Assembly: GCA_947375185.1 (NCBI GenBank)
Contig: CANCEU010000006.1
Location: 1-64,000, forward strand
From: Chitinophagaceae bacterium
GTDB taxonomy: Bacteria; Bacteroidota; Bacteroidia; Chitinophagales; Chitinophagaceae
Direction: 5' to 3'
Length of the DNA: 64,000 nucleotides
The notes beneath the pieces were generated by a model, which searched no databases, was not told where the DNA came from, and worked only from the letters and a program-made list of their open reading frames with translations. A program made the translations under genes and the position numbers. Shown one piece after another: positions 44,248 to 53,439 of the stretch. Within the stretch, counting starts at the first letter, position 1, and every line of letters starts with the position of its first letter.

Positions 44248-45732
44248 ATGGAAAAGTTTATATCTGTCTTTGATATGTTTAAAATTGGCGTGGGGCCATC
44301 TAGTTCTCATACTTTGGGACCATGGAAGGCTGCACTATCTTGTATACAAAAAATACAGGCTCATTATACTATTGAATCTGTTGAACATATTCAAATACTG
44401 TTATATGGTTCTTTAGCTAAAACAGGAAAAGGGCATGGTACAGATATGGCAATATTGATGGGTTTAATGGGGGAGGATCCTATTTCAACGGATACGAATT
44501 TGATCAATCAAAAAATTGATTCGGTAAAACAGAACCATTCATTAATTATTGGTTGTAATTATTTTAATAGTGTAAAAACTAATTACAATAAAACAATTGA
44601 TTTTAATATTAAAACTGATTTGTTATTTTTAAAAGATAAATCTTTACCACATCATCCCAATGCTTTACAATTTATAGTAAAAACAAATAGTGGAGAATTT
44701 ATTTATACCTATTATTCTATTGGAGGAGGATTTATTGAAGAATGTGCAATAAATAGTATTGAAGTTACTGAGCACTTTAATAAAACTGAAATTGGAGCTT
44801 CTTTTAATGATATTCCTTTTGACTTTTATGCTACTAATGAATTGGTTCATTGGTGTATGAAGACAGGCATGAGCATTAGTGAAGTTGTCTTAGAAAATGA
44901 AAAAGCATTAGCTACTGAAAGCGAAGTAAATAATAAGCTAGACACCATTTGGAATACCATGCTTAATTGTATTTATAAAGGGTGTAATACAACTGGGACT
45001 TTACCAGGAGGCCTTCAAGTTAGAAGACGTGCTGCCGATTTAAATAAACAATTATTAAATTTAGCAACATATCAAGATAAATCTGAATGGCATAAATTAA
45101 TAAAAAATGGCGGTACTGATTTTAGATATATTTTAGATTGGGTAAGTTGTTTTGCATTGGCAGTGAATGAAGAAAATGCAAGTTATGGTAGGGTTGTAAC
45201 AGCACCCACTAATGGTGCATCTGGTGTAATACCCGCAGTACTCTTGTATGCTCAATTATTTTGTAATAAAAATACTCAAGATGACGTTAGGAAATTTTTA
45301 TTAACCGCAAGTGCTGTTGGGATATTATTTAAGAATGGTGCAACCATTTCTGCGGCAATGGGCGGATGTCAAGCTGAAATAGGTGTTTCATCTGCAATGG
45401 CTGCAGCAGGACTCGCAGAATTATTAGGTGGAAATCAAAAGCAATGTTTAATGGCTGCCGAAATAGCAATGGAACATCATTTGGGACTAACCTGTGATCC
45501 GGTTGGAGGGTTGGTGCAAATTCCATGTATTGAACGAAATACCATGGGTGCAATTAAAGCAATAACTGCTGCTCAACTGGCATTACAAAGTAAGCCTGAT
45601 TTTGCTGTAGTAAGTTTAGACAAAGTCATTAAAACCATGTGGAATACAGCACTTGATATGAGTGTAAAATATAAAGAAACCGCCGATGGTGGACTCGCAA
45701 TTCAAATTCCAATTGCACTCGCAGAATGTTAA
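44248..45732 (+). CDS. sdaA: L-serine ammonia-lyase (iron-sulfur type)
   Basis: The 494-residue single-chain enzyme converts L-serine to pyruvate and ammonia. The N-terminal domain opens with [20 protein letters not shown], and the C-terminal catalytic domain has the 4Fe-4S cysteine regions [13 protein letters not shown] and [12 protein letters not shown]. This is the fused one-subunit form. ATG 44248 gives the family start MEKFISVFD; the 17-codon extension overlaps the divergent gene and the -7 element. It converges on mqnE with a 20-bp gap and no clear terminator. Confidence 0.95.
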   Translation: MEKFISVFDMFKIGVGPSSSHTLGPWKAALSCIQKIQAHYTIESVEHIQILLYGSLAKTGKGHGTDMAILMGLMGEDPISTDTNLINQKIDSVKQNHSLIIGCNYFNSVKTNYNKTIDFNIKTDLLFLKDKSLPHHPNALQFIVKTNSGEFIYTYYSIGGGFIEECAINSIEVTEHFNKTEIGASFNDIPFDFYATNELVHWCMKTGMSISEVVLENEKALATESEVNNKLDTIWNTMLNCIYKGCNTTGTLPGGLQVRRRAADLNKQLLNLATYQDKSEWHKLIKNGGTDFRYILDWVSCFALAVNEENASYGRVVTAPTNGASGVIPAVLLYAQLFCNKNTQDDVRKFLLTASAVGILFKNGATISAAMGGCQAEIGVSSAMAAAGLAELLGGNQKQCLMAAEIAMEHHLGLTCDPVGGLVQIPCIERNTMGAIKAITAAQLALQSKPDFAVVSLDKVIKTMWNTALDMSVKYKETADGGLAIQIPIALAEC

Positions 45733-45752
45733 ATTAATTTTAAGCTTTTTAA

Positions 45753-46910
45753 TTATAATTCGCCCTCAGCAAATTCATGATTTGAATAATCTTTGATTAC
45801 ATCATATAAAGTTCCTCTTTCTATTGGTTGTCTATTAACTTGTTTAATTAATCCAACCAATTGTTCGGTAGTCATAGCAGGTGTCTGTTCCTCACTTCCC
45901 GCCATCGAATAAATTTTAGTGGTATCATCAATTGTGCCATCAATATCATTAACACCATAGCTTAATGTTAACTGAGCAATATCTCTTCCTAGCATTGGCC
46001 AATATGCTTTCACATGAGGAAAATTGTCAAGATATAAACGTGAAACTGCATACATTTTTAAATCATTAGCCATAGTGGATTCTGGTACATGACTCATGTC
46101 ATTTCCTTCATTTCTAAACTTCAATGGAATAAAAGTATTAAAGCCTTTTGTTTTATCCTGTAATTGGCGAAGTCTTTCCATATGATCAATACGATGTGCA
46201 TAATTTTCAATATGACCATATAATAAGGTAGCGTTGCTATGCATTCCTAATTCGTGTGCTGTTTGGTGAATTTCTAACCATTGATCAGCAGTTGCTTTAT
46301 CTGCACAAATTTGTTCCCGAATTTCAGGATGAAATATTTCAGCACCACCTCCAGGCAACGAATCTAATCCAGCTTCATGCGCTAATCGCATACCTTCCTT
46401 TGTAGAAACATTTGCTTTGCGAAACATGTATTCTAATTCAACTGGAGTGAATGCTTTGATATGTAATTGAGGCCGATGTGCTTTTATGGCACGCATTAAT
46501 TCCAAGAAAAAAGGTAGTGTTAATTTAGGATGAACACCACCAACAATATGTACTTCGGTTACTGGTTTTCCATCGTAAGATTTTACAATATCCAACATTT
46601 GATCAATTGTCAATTCCCATCCTTCTTCCTTATGTGCATACAATTTTGAGTATGAACAAAATTTGCAAGAAAATACGCAGACATTGGTTGGCTCAATATG
46701 AAAATTCTTATTAAAATAGGTTTTATTTCCGTGTAAGGATTCTCTTTTCCAATTGGCTAAAGCCCCAACATAGGGAAGGGCCGCTTTCTCAAATAAATAA
46801 ACACCATCTTCAAATGAAAGGCGTTCATTATGAATTACTTTATTGCCAATTTTTTGTAATTGATTGTCTTGTTCAGCATCTATAATCACTTGGATATTCT
46901 TAGTATTCAT
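45753..46910 (-). CDS. mqnE: Aminodeoxyfutalosine synthase MqnE (radical SAM)
   Basis: The 385-residue enzyme carries the radical SAM cluster motif Cys78-x3-Cys82-x2-Cys85 (CVFSCKFC). The stretch LPGGGAEIFHPEIREQIC and SNATLLYGHIE points to MqnE rather than MqnC. It adds a radical to 3-[(1-carboxyvinyl)oxy]benzoate in the futalosine route to menaquinone. This indicates menaquinone synthesis by that route, not by MenF-D. No other mqn gene is in the window. Confidence 0.92.
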   Translation of the reverse strand: MNTKNIQVIIDAEQDNQLQKIGNKVIHNERLSFEDGVYLFEKAALPYVGALANWKRESLHGNKTYFNKNFHIEPTNVCVFSCKFCSYSKLYAHKEEGWELTIDQMLDIVKSYDGKPVTEVHIVGGVHPKLTLPFFLELMRAIKAHRPQLHIKAFTPVELEYMFRKANVSTKEGMRLAHEAGLDSLPGGGAEIFHPEIREQICADKATADQWLEIHQTAHELGMHSNATLLYGHIENYAHRIDHMERLRQLQDKTKGFNTFIPLKFRNEGNDMSHVPESTMANDLKMYAVSRLYLDNFPHVKAYWPMLGRDIAQLTLSYGVNDIDGTIDDTTKIYSMAGSEEQTPAMTTEQLVGLIKQVNRQPIERGTLYDVIKDYSNHEFAEGEL

Positions 46911-46929
46911 AACCTGTTCTATTTGAATG

Positions 46930-46937
46930 CAAAGTTA
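46930..46937 (-). promoter_or_regulatory. Possible -7 element of mqnE
   Basis: TAACTTTG on the minus strand fits TAnnTTTG, 19 bp before the ATG. Confidence 0.45.
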
Positions 46938-46966
46938 CGAATTATCGCAAGATTATTACCTTAATA

Positions 46967-48229
46967 TTAACCAATTAAAATACCAGCAATACTCGCTGAT
47001 AAATAGGAGGCAAGTGTACCTGCTAACAATGCTTTCAAGCCTAATTCAGCTAAGTCCTTACGACGACTAGGTACCAATTCTCCAATACCTCCAATCAACA
47101 TACCAACACTGCTGAAATTTGCAAAACCACAAATGGCAATACTCACAATAAAAAGTCCTTTTTCAGTAATGATAGGAACTGCTTTACTGGTTAAACTTTT
47201 AAATGCTACAAACTCGTTAATGGTTAATTTTTGACCTAATAAAGTTGCTGCATTTTGTATGTCTGCATTAGGAATACCCATTGCCCAAGCCATTGGGTAA
47301 AATAATTTGCCAAATAAATAGTTTAAGCTCAAATCCAAATGTGCGTTGAAGATATGTCCAATCTTTAATAAACTCCAATCAATAAAGGCGATTAATGCAA
47401 TAAATCCAATTAGCATAGCAATAACATTCATTGCAATTTTAAATCCTTCACCAGCTCCATGTGTAATGGCGTCAATTGTATTACTATATTGACTTTTAAC
47501 TTCTAGTTTCACTTTTCCCAAAGTTTGAGATTCTTCTGTTTCCGGGAAAAGAATTTTAGCTATAACTAATGCGCCAGGAGCAGCCATTAAACTCGCCGTA
47601 ATTAATTTAGGCGCTAAATCCATTCCAGCTTGTGCACCCATATTTGCATATACTATTAATATACCACCCGCAATACATGCTAAACTACCACTCATGCTCG
47701 CTAAAATTTCACTTTTGGTCATCGTTGGTAAGTAGGGACGTATCATTACCTGTGCTTCCACTTGACCTACAAAAGCACTAGCCACATTACTTAAAGCCTC
47801 CGCACCACTAACACGCATTATAAAATTCATTGCTTTTGCAATAACTGCAACAATTCTTTGCATGATTCCAAAATGATATAATAATGCTACTAAAACACAT
47901 ACCAATATAATTGTAGCAGTAACATTAAAAGCAAATACAAATCCTCCATTGGTAAAATCGGTAACACCTGCTGGACCCATTGCTCCAACACCACCATAAA
48001 CAAATGCGGCGCCTTGACGTGAAAACTGCTCAATTTTACCCATACCTTTACCTAACATTTGAAAAAAGCTGGTAACTGCAGGTATTTTAAGCACTAAAAT
48101 GCCAATTGTTAATTGCAAGGCTAAACCGCTTGCCACTAATCTAAAATTAATTTTCTTTTTGTTGTTAGAAAACAAAAATGCAATTGCTAGAATTAATACA
48201 ATTCCAATAATCCCTTGAAATTTATCCAT
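46967..48229 (-). CDS. Concentrative nucleoside transporter (NupC/CNT family)
   Basis: The 420-residue membrane protein has about ten hydrophobic helices and the CNT signatures GQVEAQVMIRPYLP, EFVAFKSL and CGFANFSSVGMLIGG. It imports nucleosides with Na+ or H+. It lies 56 bp before mqnE on the same strand; because the futalosine pathway recycles purine nucleosides and bases, co-expression is conceivable but not shown. Ion and nucleoside preference cannot be read with confidence. Confidence 0.93.
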   Translation of the reverse strand: MDKFQGIIGIVLILAIAFLFSNNKKKINFRLVASGLALQLTIGILVLKIPAVTSFFQMLGKGMGKIEQFSRQGAAFVYGGVGAMGPAGVTDFTNGGFVFAFNVTATIILVCVLVALLYHFGIMQRIVAVIAKAMNFIMRVSGAEALSNVASAFVGQVEAQVMIRPYLPTMTKSEILASMSGSLACIAGGILIVYANMGAQAGMDLAPKLITASLMAAPGALVIAKILFPETEESQTLGKVKLEVKSQYSNTIDAITHGAGEGFKIAMNVIAMLIGFIALIAFIDWSLLKIGHIFNAHLDLSLNYLFGKLFYPMAWAMGIPNADIQNAATLLGQKLTINEFVAFKSLTSKAVPIITEKGLFIVSIAICGFANFSSVGMLIGGIGELVPSRRKDLAELGLKALLAGTLASYLSASIAGILIG

Positions 48230-48325
48230 CGTTAAGTTTTATAGGGGAGAAAGATAATTAATAAATTGTTAACTACTTATTCTTTTGATCAAAAAAAACC
48301 ATGTATTATTTGATTTTTTGGGCAT

Positions 48326-48363
48326 AAAAAATCCCGCATTTACTAAAAACAAGGCGGGATTTT
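48326..48363 (-). terminator. Terminator of trxA
   Basis: A 10-bp perfect stem (48328-48337 with 48354-48363, core TCCCGC/GCGGGA) with a 16-nt loop ends in a T-run on the minus strand, 21 bp after the trxA stop. Confidence 0.88.
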
Positions 48364-48384
48364 AATATATTTAAATATCTAATA

Positions 48385-48702
48385 TTACAAATGAGCTTGG
48401 ATTTTTTTATCCAATACTGCTTTAGGTACAGCGCCAATTTGCTTATCTACAACTTGACCACCTTTTACGAATAAAATAGCAGGGATAGAAGTAATACCAA
48501 AGTTCATGCTTAAGTTAGGGTTAACGTCAACATTTACTTTTCCGATGTTTACCTTGCCTTCATACTGAACTGCTAATTCTTCAATAACAGGTCCAATCGC
48601 GCGACATGGGCCACACCATTCTGCCCAAAAATCAATTACAGAAAGTTTATCACTTTCAATTACCACTTGCTGAAAATTTGCATCTGTAAATTCTAATGCC
48701 AT
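48385..48702 (-). CDS. trxA: Thioredoxin
   Basis: The 105-residue cytoplasmic thiol-disulfide protein has the active site WCGPC (Cys30, Cys33) preceded by DFWAE, and the cis-Pro loop GITSIPAIL. Length and fold order are standard, with no signal peptide. It is downstream of dnaE by 133 bp and has its own likely -7 element, so it is probably separately transcribed. It can serve the MsrA-type and Brx-type redox enzymes of the cell. Confidence 0.97.
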   Translation of the reverse strand: MALEFTDANFQQVVIESDKLSVIDFWAEWCGPCRAIGPVIEELAVQYEGKVNIGKVNVDVNPNLSMNFGITSIPAILFVKGGQVVDKQIGAVPKAVLDKKIQAHL

Positions 48703-48743
48703 ATTTTTAATTTTAAATTGTTATTGTATACTTATTAATAGGT

Positions 48744-48751
48744 CAAAAATA
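48744..48751 (-). promoter_or_regulatory. Possible -7 element of trxA
   Basis: TATTTTTG on the minus strand fits TAnnTTTG, 41 bp before the ATG. Confidence 0.4.
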
Positions 48752-48835
48752 GCTCCAAACTTTAATACCTGACCATTTGACTTTTCCACTTAACTGCTTT
48801 GGCAGTGGGGACAATTAATATGACATAGGGGCATA

Positions 48836-51800
48836 CTAGTTTAAAAGATTTACTTTAACGCCTAATTCGGGTGTTTTGTCTAAGAATTCAACTAAATCAT
48901 CATTCATGGAGAATCCTTTTTCAATCGTTAATAAACTTGCAACCATTTGCTCCCTTGGTTCAATAAAAGTGACTTTAAAAGAGGATTTACCTGGATTTTG
49001 CTTCAAATTTTTTTCAAAAAATGCAATCATTTCTTCGTTTAAATGGCTAGGGTGTAGCGTTATTTCAATGGATCTTGTTTGAGTTTGTTTAACGGTTTCC
49101 AATAATGACATGGACTGTATTTTGAATTCAAAATTATTGGGTTGGTTAAATCTTGTTCTAAATGATCCGTTTATATGTACTTTTTGACCCACTTCCAAAT
49201 AGTTTTGAAACTTTACATAGTCCTCACTCCAAAGTGTAAATTCAGTTTTGCTAGTAAAATCCTCAATGGAGAAGTTGCCATAATTTTTACCGGTTTTTGT
49301 AATTCGATGTTGCACATCAGTAACTAATCCTGCCAATTTAAACATCCTGCCTAATTGTTTAGGATTCACATTTAGCGTATCTCTAACTTCATTAAAATCT
49401 AAAATATTTGAAAAATTGTAATGGCGCATTTCAAAATTAAAATGATCAAGCGGATGTCCACTCATAAACATACCTGTTACATCTTTTTCATGTTCTAAAG
49501 TTTCTGTCAATGTCCATACATCACAGGTGGCGAGTTTTGGTAATGGAATTTGCATCGCTGATGGCAAATCACCAAATAGTGTATTGGTTGTTCCCGTACT
49601 CATAGCCTGTGTTGCTTGTGCATATTGAATTAGTTTTTCTAATCCATTTGCTCGGTCGCCATCCGCTACATAAAAATATTGTGCTCGATGGTATTCGGGA
49701 AAACAATCAAAAGTGCCCGAATAAGCAAGACTTTCTAATGATTTTTTATTTACAGCTCTTGATAATACTCTTTTTATATAATCCACCATGTCTGTAAAGT
49801 GTCCGCCTTTATTTCTTTCAATTATAATTGCTTCAATTGCAGCTTCACCTACACCTTTTAATCCTCCTAAACCAAAACGAATTTGTCCTTGTTTGTTTAC
49901 TGAAAAACCTTTTAAAGATTCATTGATATCCGGGCCTAATACTTTAATACCCATTCTTTTACATTCCTCCATGAAAAATGTTATTTTATCAATACTACCT
50001 GCATGATTTAAAACTGCAGACATATATTCTCCAGGATAATGTGCTTTTAAATAGGCTGTTTGATAGGCGACAAACGCATAACAGGTTGAGTGTGATTTAT
50101 TGAATGCATATTGCGCAAATGCTTCCCAGTCTGTCCAAATTTTATCTAATATGGTTTCAGGGTGACCATTTTTTACTGCGCCCGCAATAAACTGTGCTTT
50201 CATTTTATCCAGCACTGATTTTTGCTTTTTACCCATGGCCTTTCTGAGTACATCGGCATCTCCTTTAGTAAAACCTCCAATTTTCTGACTCAATAACATT
50301 ACCTGCTCTTGATAAACGGTAATACCATACGTGTCCGCTAAATATTCTTCCATTTCTGGCAGGTCATATTTAATAATTTCACGGCCATGTTTTCGTTCAA
50401 TAAAATTGGGGATATATGCCATTGGACCAGGACGATATAGGGCATTCATTGCAATTAAATCGGCAAATTTATCTGGTTTTAAATCGCGTAAATGTTTTTG
50501 CATCCCAGGAGATTCAAACTGGAATGTTGCATTGGTTTCACCTTTTTGATATAATTGAAAAGTCTTTTCATCATCCAAGGCTATATTGTCTAGATCAATT
50601 TTGATCCCATGATTTTGTTTAATAAGCTCTAATGCAGTTTTTAAAATGGAAAGGGTTTTTAATCCCAAAAAGTCCATTTTAATTACTCCCGCTTCTTCAA
50701 TTACCGAACCTTCAATTTGTGTTACCCATAAAGTGGAATCCTTAGCCGTTGCTACGGGCATAATTTCAGTTAAATCCTTAGGGGCAATAATGATACCTGC
50801 TGCATGGATACCAGTATTACGAATGGAACCTTCTAATTTTTCAGCCTCGTGTAATACAGCAGCTCTTAAATCGTCACCTTTATATATTTCTCTTAACTTT
50901 TTAATATTGTCAATATCATCTGATTGATAACCTTCTTTTTCAGCTAAAGATTTATCACCTTCCCTCGCTGTAATAGGTGCATGTAAACAACGACGAAGTT
51001 CGGTTCCTGGTTTATCTGGTACTAATTTGGCTAATAAATTGGATTCAGAAAGTGGTAAATCCATAACACGTGCGACATCTTTAATACTACTTTTAGCAGC
51101 CATCGTGCCATAAGTAATAATTTGCGCAACCTGTTCCTTTCCATATTTATCAACTACATAATCAATTACTTTTTGACGGCCTTCATCATCAAAGTCGGTA
51201 TCAATATCGGGCATTGACTTTCTATCTGGATTTAAGAAACGCTCAAATAGTAATTGATATTTAATAGGGTCAATATTCGTAATACCAATACAAAAGGCAA
51301 CCACACTTCCGGCAGCAGATCCACGACCAGGGCCAACAAATACATCCATCTCACGACCCGCTTTAATAAAGTCACCAACAATTAAAAAGTAACCTGCAAA
51401 ACCCATGGTTTGAATCGTAAACAATTCAAATTCGATACGCTCTCTAATTTCATCTGTAATTTCGGGATATCTTTTATTAGCACCTTCCCATGTAATATGT
51501 TTTAAGAATTCCCATTGATTCATGTTGGCATCCTTATGTACCTGGAATTCCTTTGGTATAGGGAAAGCGGGTAGGAGGATGTCTTTTTTTAAATTTAATA
51601 CCTCTACTTTGTCTACAATCGAATTGGTATTATCTATTGCCTCAGGTATATCATTGAAAAGCTCAATCATTTCATTTTGAGTCTTAAAGTAAAACTCATT
51701 ATTTGGGAATTTGAAACGTCTGTTTTTTACTTGTAGCTCATCATTTACAAAATCATCAAATCCTGGAGTGGATTGTTTTTCGCCTGTATTTACACACAAT

Positions 51801-52513
51801 AAAATGTCATGTGCATTGGCATCGTCTTCATTAATATAATGGCTATCATTAGTAGCGATTACTTTTACATTAAATTTTTTAGCAAATTTTAATAGGGTAG
51901 CATTGATTGTTTCTTGTTCTGGAATTTGATGTCTTTGCAATTCAATATAGTAATCATCTCCAAAAATATCGAACCACCATTTAAATTCTTTTTCAGCTTC
52001 TTCGTCACCATGTCTCAAAATATATTGTGGCACATGTGCACCAATACAACAAGTAGTTGCTATTATTCCTTCGTGGTATTTTAAAATTAGTTCTTTATCA
52101 ATACGAGGGTACTTACTATACATCCCCTCTATATATCCCAGTGATGTTAGTTTAATTAAATTTTGATAACCTACTGCATTTTTCGCAAGTAGTACTTGAT
52201 GAAAACGATCATCCTTATTCTCCTTTGTAAACTGTTTTTGGTGTCTATCTTTCACCATATAAAATTCACAACCAACAATTGGTTTAACAACAGGCGCTAA
52301 AATATCTTTACCATTTTTGTCCTTGCCAACAACTTTGGTTTTTTTCCAAGCTTGACTTACAAAATTAAATGCCCCAAACATGTTGCCATGGTCTGTAATT
52401 GCCAATGCTGGCATGTTATCTGCTATGGCTTTTTCATATAACCCGTCAATGGAAGCAGCTCCATCAAGTAAAGAATATTGTGTATGAACATGAAGGTGAG
52501 AGAATGTTGGCAT
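48836..52513 (-). CDS. dnaE: DNA polymerase III alpha subunit
   Basis: The 1225-residue replicative polymerase has an N-terminal PHP domain (HLHVHTQYS at 6-14, ITDHGNMFG), the polymerase palm with metal-binding Asp436 and Asp438 in PDIDTDF, GRGSAAGSVVAF, the fingers and tandem helix-hairpin-helix region, and a C-terminal OB fold. It is the DnaE1 type without a built-in exonuclease, so proofreading would come from a separate DnaQ or the PHP domain. Start MPTFSHLHVHTQ is standard; the 33-codon in-frame extension is not used. It is divergent from the NlpC/P60 gene. Confidence 0.97.
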   Translation of the reverse strand: MPTFSHLHVHTQYSLLDGAASIDGLYEKAIADNMPALAITDHGNMFGAFNFVSQAWKKTKVVGKDKNGKDILAPVVKPIVGCEFYMVKDRHQKQFTKENKDDRFHQVLLAKNAVGYQNLIKLTSLGYIEGMYSKYPRIDKELILKYHEGIIATTCCIGAHVPQYILRHGDEEAEKEFKWWFDIFGDDYYIELQRHQIPEQETINATLLKFAKKFNVKVIATNDSHYINEDDANAHDILLCVNTGEKQSTPGFDDFVNDELQVKNRRFKFPNNEFYFKTQNEMIELFNDIPEAIDNTNSIVDKVEVLNLKKDILLPAFPIPKEFQVHKDANMNQWEFLKHITWEGANKRYPEITDEIRERIEFELFTIQTMGFAGYFLIVGDFIKAGREMDVFVGPGRGSAAGSVVAFCIGITNIDPIKYQLLFERFLNPDRKSMPDIDTDFDDEGRQKVIDYVVDKYGKEQVAQIITYGTMAAKSSIKDVARVMDLPLSESNLLAKLVPDKPGTELRRCLHAPITAREGDKSLAEKEGYQSDDIDNIKKLREIYKGDDLRAAVLHEAEKLEGSIRNTGIHAAGIIIAPKDLTEIMPVATAKDSTLWVTQIEGSVIEEAGVIKMDFLGLKTLSILKTALELIKQNHGIKIDLDNIALDDEKTFQLYQKGETNATFQFESPGMQKHLRDLKPDKFADLIAMNALYRPGPMAYIPNFIERKHGREIIKYDLPEMEEYLADTYGITVYQEQVMLLSQKIGGFTKGDADVLRKAMGKKQKSVLDKMKAQFIAGAVKNGHPETILDKIWTDWEAFAQYAFNKSHSTCYAFVAYQTAYLKAHYPGEYMSAVLNHAGSIDKITFFMEECKRMGIKVLGPDINESLKGFSVNKQGQIRFGLGGLKGVGEAAIEAIIIERNKGGHFTDMVDYIKRVLSRAVNKKSLESLAYSGTFDCFPEYHRAQYFYVADGDRANGLEKLIQYAQATQAMSTGTTNTLFGDLPSAMQIPLPKLATCDVWTLTETLEHEKDVTGMFMSGHPLDHFNFEMRHYNFSNILDFNEVRDTLNVNPKQLGRMFKLAGLVTDVQHRITKTGKNYGNFSIEDFTSKTEFTLWSEDYVKFQNYLEVGQKVHINGSFRTRFNQPNNFEFKIQSMSLLETVKQTQTRSIEITLHPSHLNEEMIAFFEKNLKQNPGKSSFKVTFIEPREQMVASLLTIEKGFSMNDDLVEFLDKTPELGVKVNLLN

Positions 52514-52600
52514 ATAGGATTGGACTAAGTATGCAAATATCGTTAAAACAGGGGTTAAAAATTGGCCTAATTTTCCACAAAAAACGGTTAAAATTGATAG

Positions 52601-52614
52601 AATTGATATCAATT
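52601..52614. repeat. 14-bp palindrome between dnaE and the NlpC/P60 gene
   Basis: AATTGATATCAATT is a perfect palindrome in the 129-bp divergent region. It overlaps CAATTTTG (52610-52617), a one-mismatch -7 element for the NlpC gene, so it could be an operator. This is a position-based guess. Confidence 0.4.
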
Positions 52615-52642
52615 TTGCACTTCTTGACTTAACTTGCAGCTG

Positions 52643-53392
52643 ATGAAATTTACAAATTTGAATAAATTATTACTTTCTTTATCAATAATAGCTTTTTTGA
52701 CTAGTTGTAGTACTATTCAAAAGGTAACCAATTCCACAAAGCAAGCCGTTTCGAATTTCAAAATTTCAAAACAAACTTCATTGGTTAATAATCAAATGAA
52801 TGATAATGAAGAGATTCAATTTTTAGATAATCTTTCTGTTACACCAGGAAAAGTATTTGTTAAAAAATCAAGTCTTGGAATTGCGACTGAAACTTTAAAT
52901 GTAGCAATTGCCGACAACGAAATAATGCCCTCTAATTTATCTGAAGTGGAGAAGGCTAATTGGCTTCAACTTAAATATTCAATAAAAATGGATGTGGCTG
53001 TTGAATCAATAGGTAATATCCCACTATTAAAGAAAATTGACGAGTGGTACGGAACACCTTATAATTACGGTGGTAATACAAAAAACGGAGTGGATTGTTC
53101 CTATTTTACTTTGGATGTGATGCAAGGCGCTTATAATATTAATTTAAAGCGAACTGCAGCAGAACAATATGAACAAACGGCTCGAATTAATTGGGAAGAT
53201 TTAAAAGAAGGCGATTTAATCTTTTTTAAAACGGAAGGCCCCAATAAAATTTCTCATGTAGGTATTTACTTATCTAACAACAAGTTTGTACATGCTTCGG
53301 TTCGCAATGGCGTAACCATTAGTGATTTGTCTGAGCCTTATTATCAGCGTACCTTATATAGCATGGGAAGATTGCCTAATCTTGCTAAATAA
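52643..53392 (+). CDS. NlpC/P60 family peptidoglycan hydrolase lipoprotein
   Basis: The 249-residue protein has a lipobox (FLTSC, Cys22), a linker of about 100 residues, and a C-terminal NlpC/P60 domain with Cys152 (GVDCSYF), His205 (HVGIYL) and His217 (HAS). Such enzymes cut peptide stems of peptidoglycan (D-glutamyl-diaminopimelate bonds). The ATG at 52643 is preferred to the TTG at 52634. Its last codons (Asn-Leu-Ala-Lys-stop) form one arm of a 25-bp perfect inverted repeat shared with the end of the convergent M1 gene. Confidence 0.92.
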   Translation: MKFTNLNKLLLSLSIIAFLTSCSTIQKVTNSTKQAVSNFKISKQTSLVNNQMNDNEEIQFLDNLSVTPGKVFVKKSSLGIATETLNVAIADNEIMPSNLSEVEKANWLQLKYSIKMDVAVESIGNIPLLKKIDEWYGTPYNYGGNTKNGVDCSYFTLDVMQGAYNINLKRTAAEQYEQTARINWEDLKEGDLIFFKTEGPNKISHVGIYLSNNKFVHASVRNGVTISDLSEPYYQRTLYSMGRLPNLAK

Positions 53393-53439
53393 TAATTAAA
53401 ACAATTACATAATTTTTTAATTATTATTTAGCAAGATTA
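53377..53439. repeat. 25-bp perfect inverted repeat covering the ends of two convergent genes
   Basis: Arm 53377-53401 and arm 53415-53439 are perfect reverse complements around a 13-nt loop. The first holds the last four sense codons and stop of the NlpC/P60 gene, the second those of the M1 gene, so both proteins end in Asn-Leu-Ala-Lys. The stem works for both transcripts and probably ends or caps both mRNAs. Confidence 0.9.
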
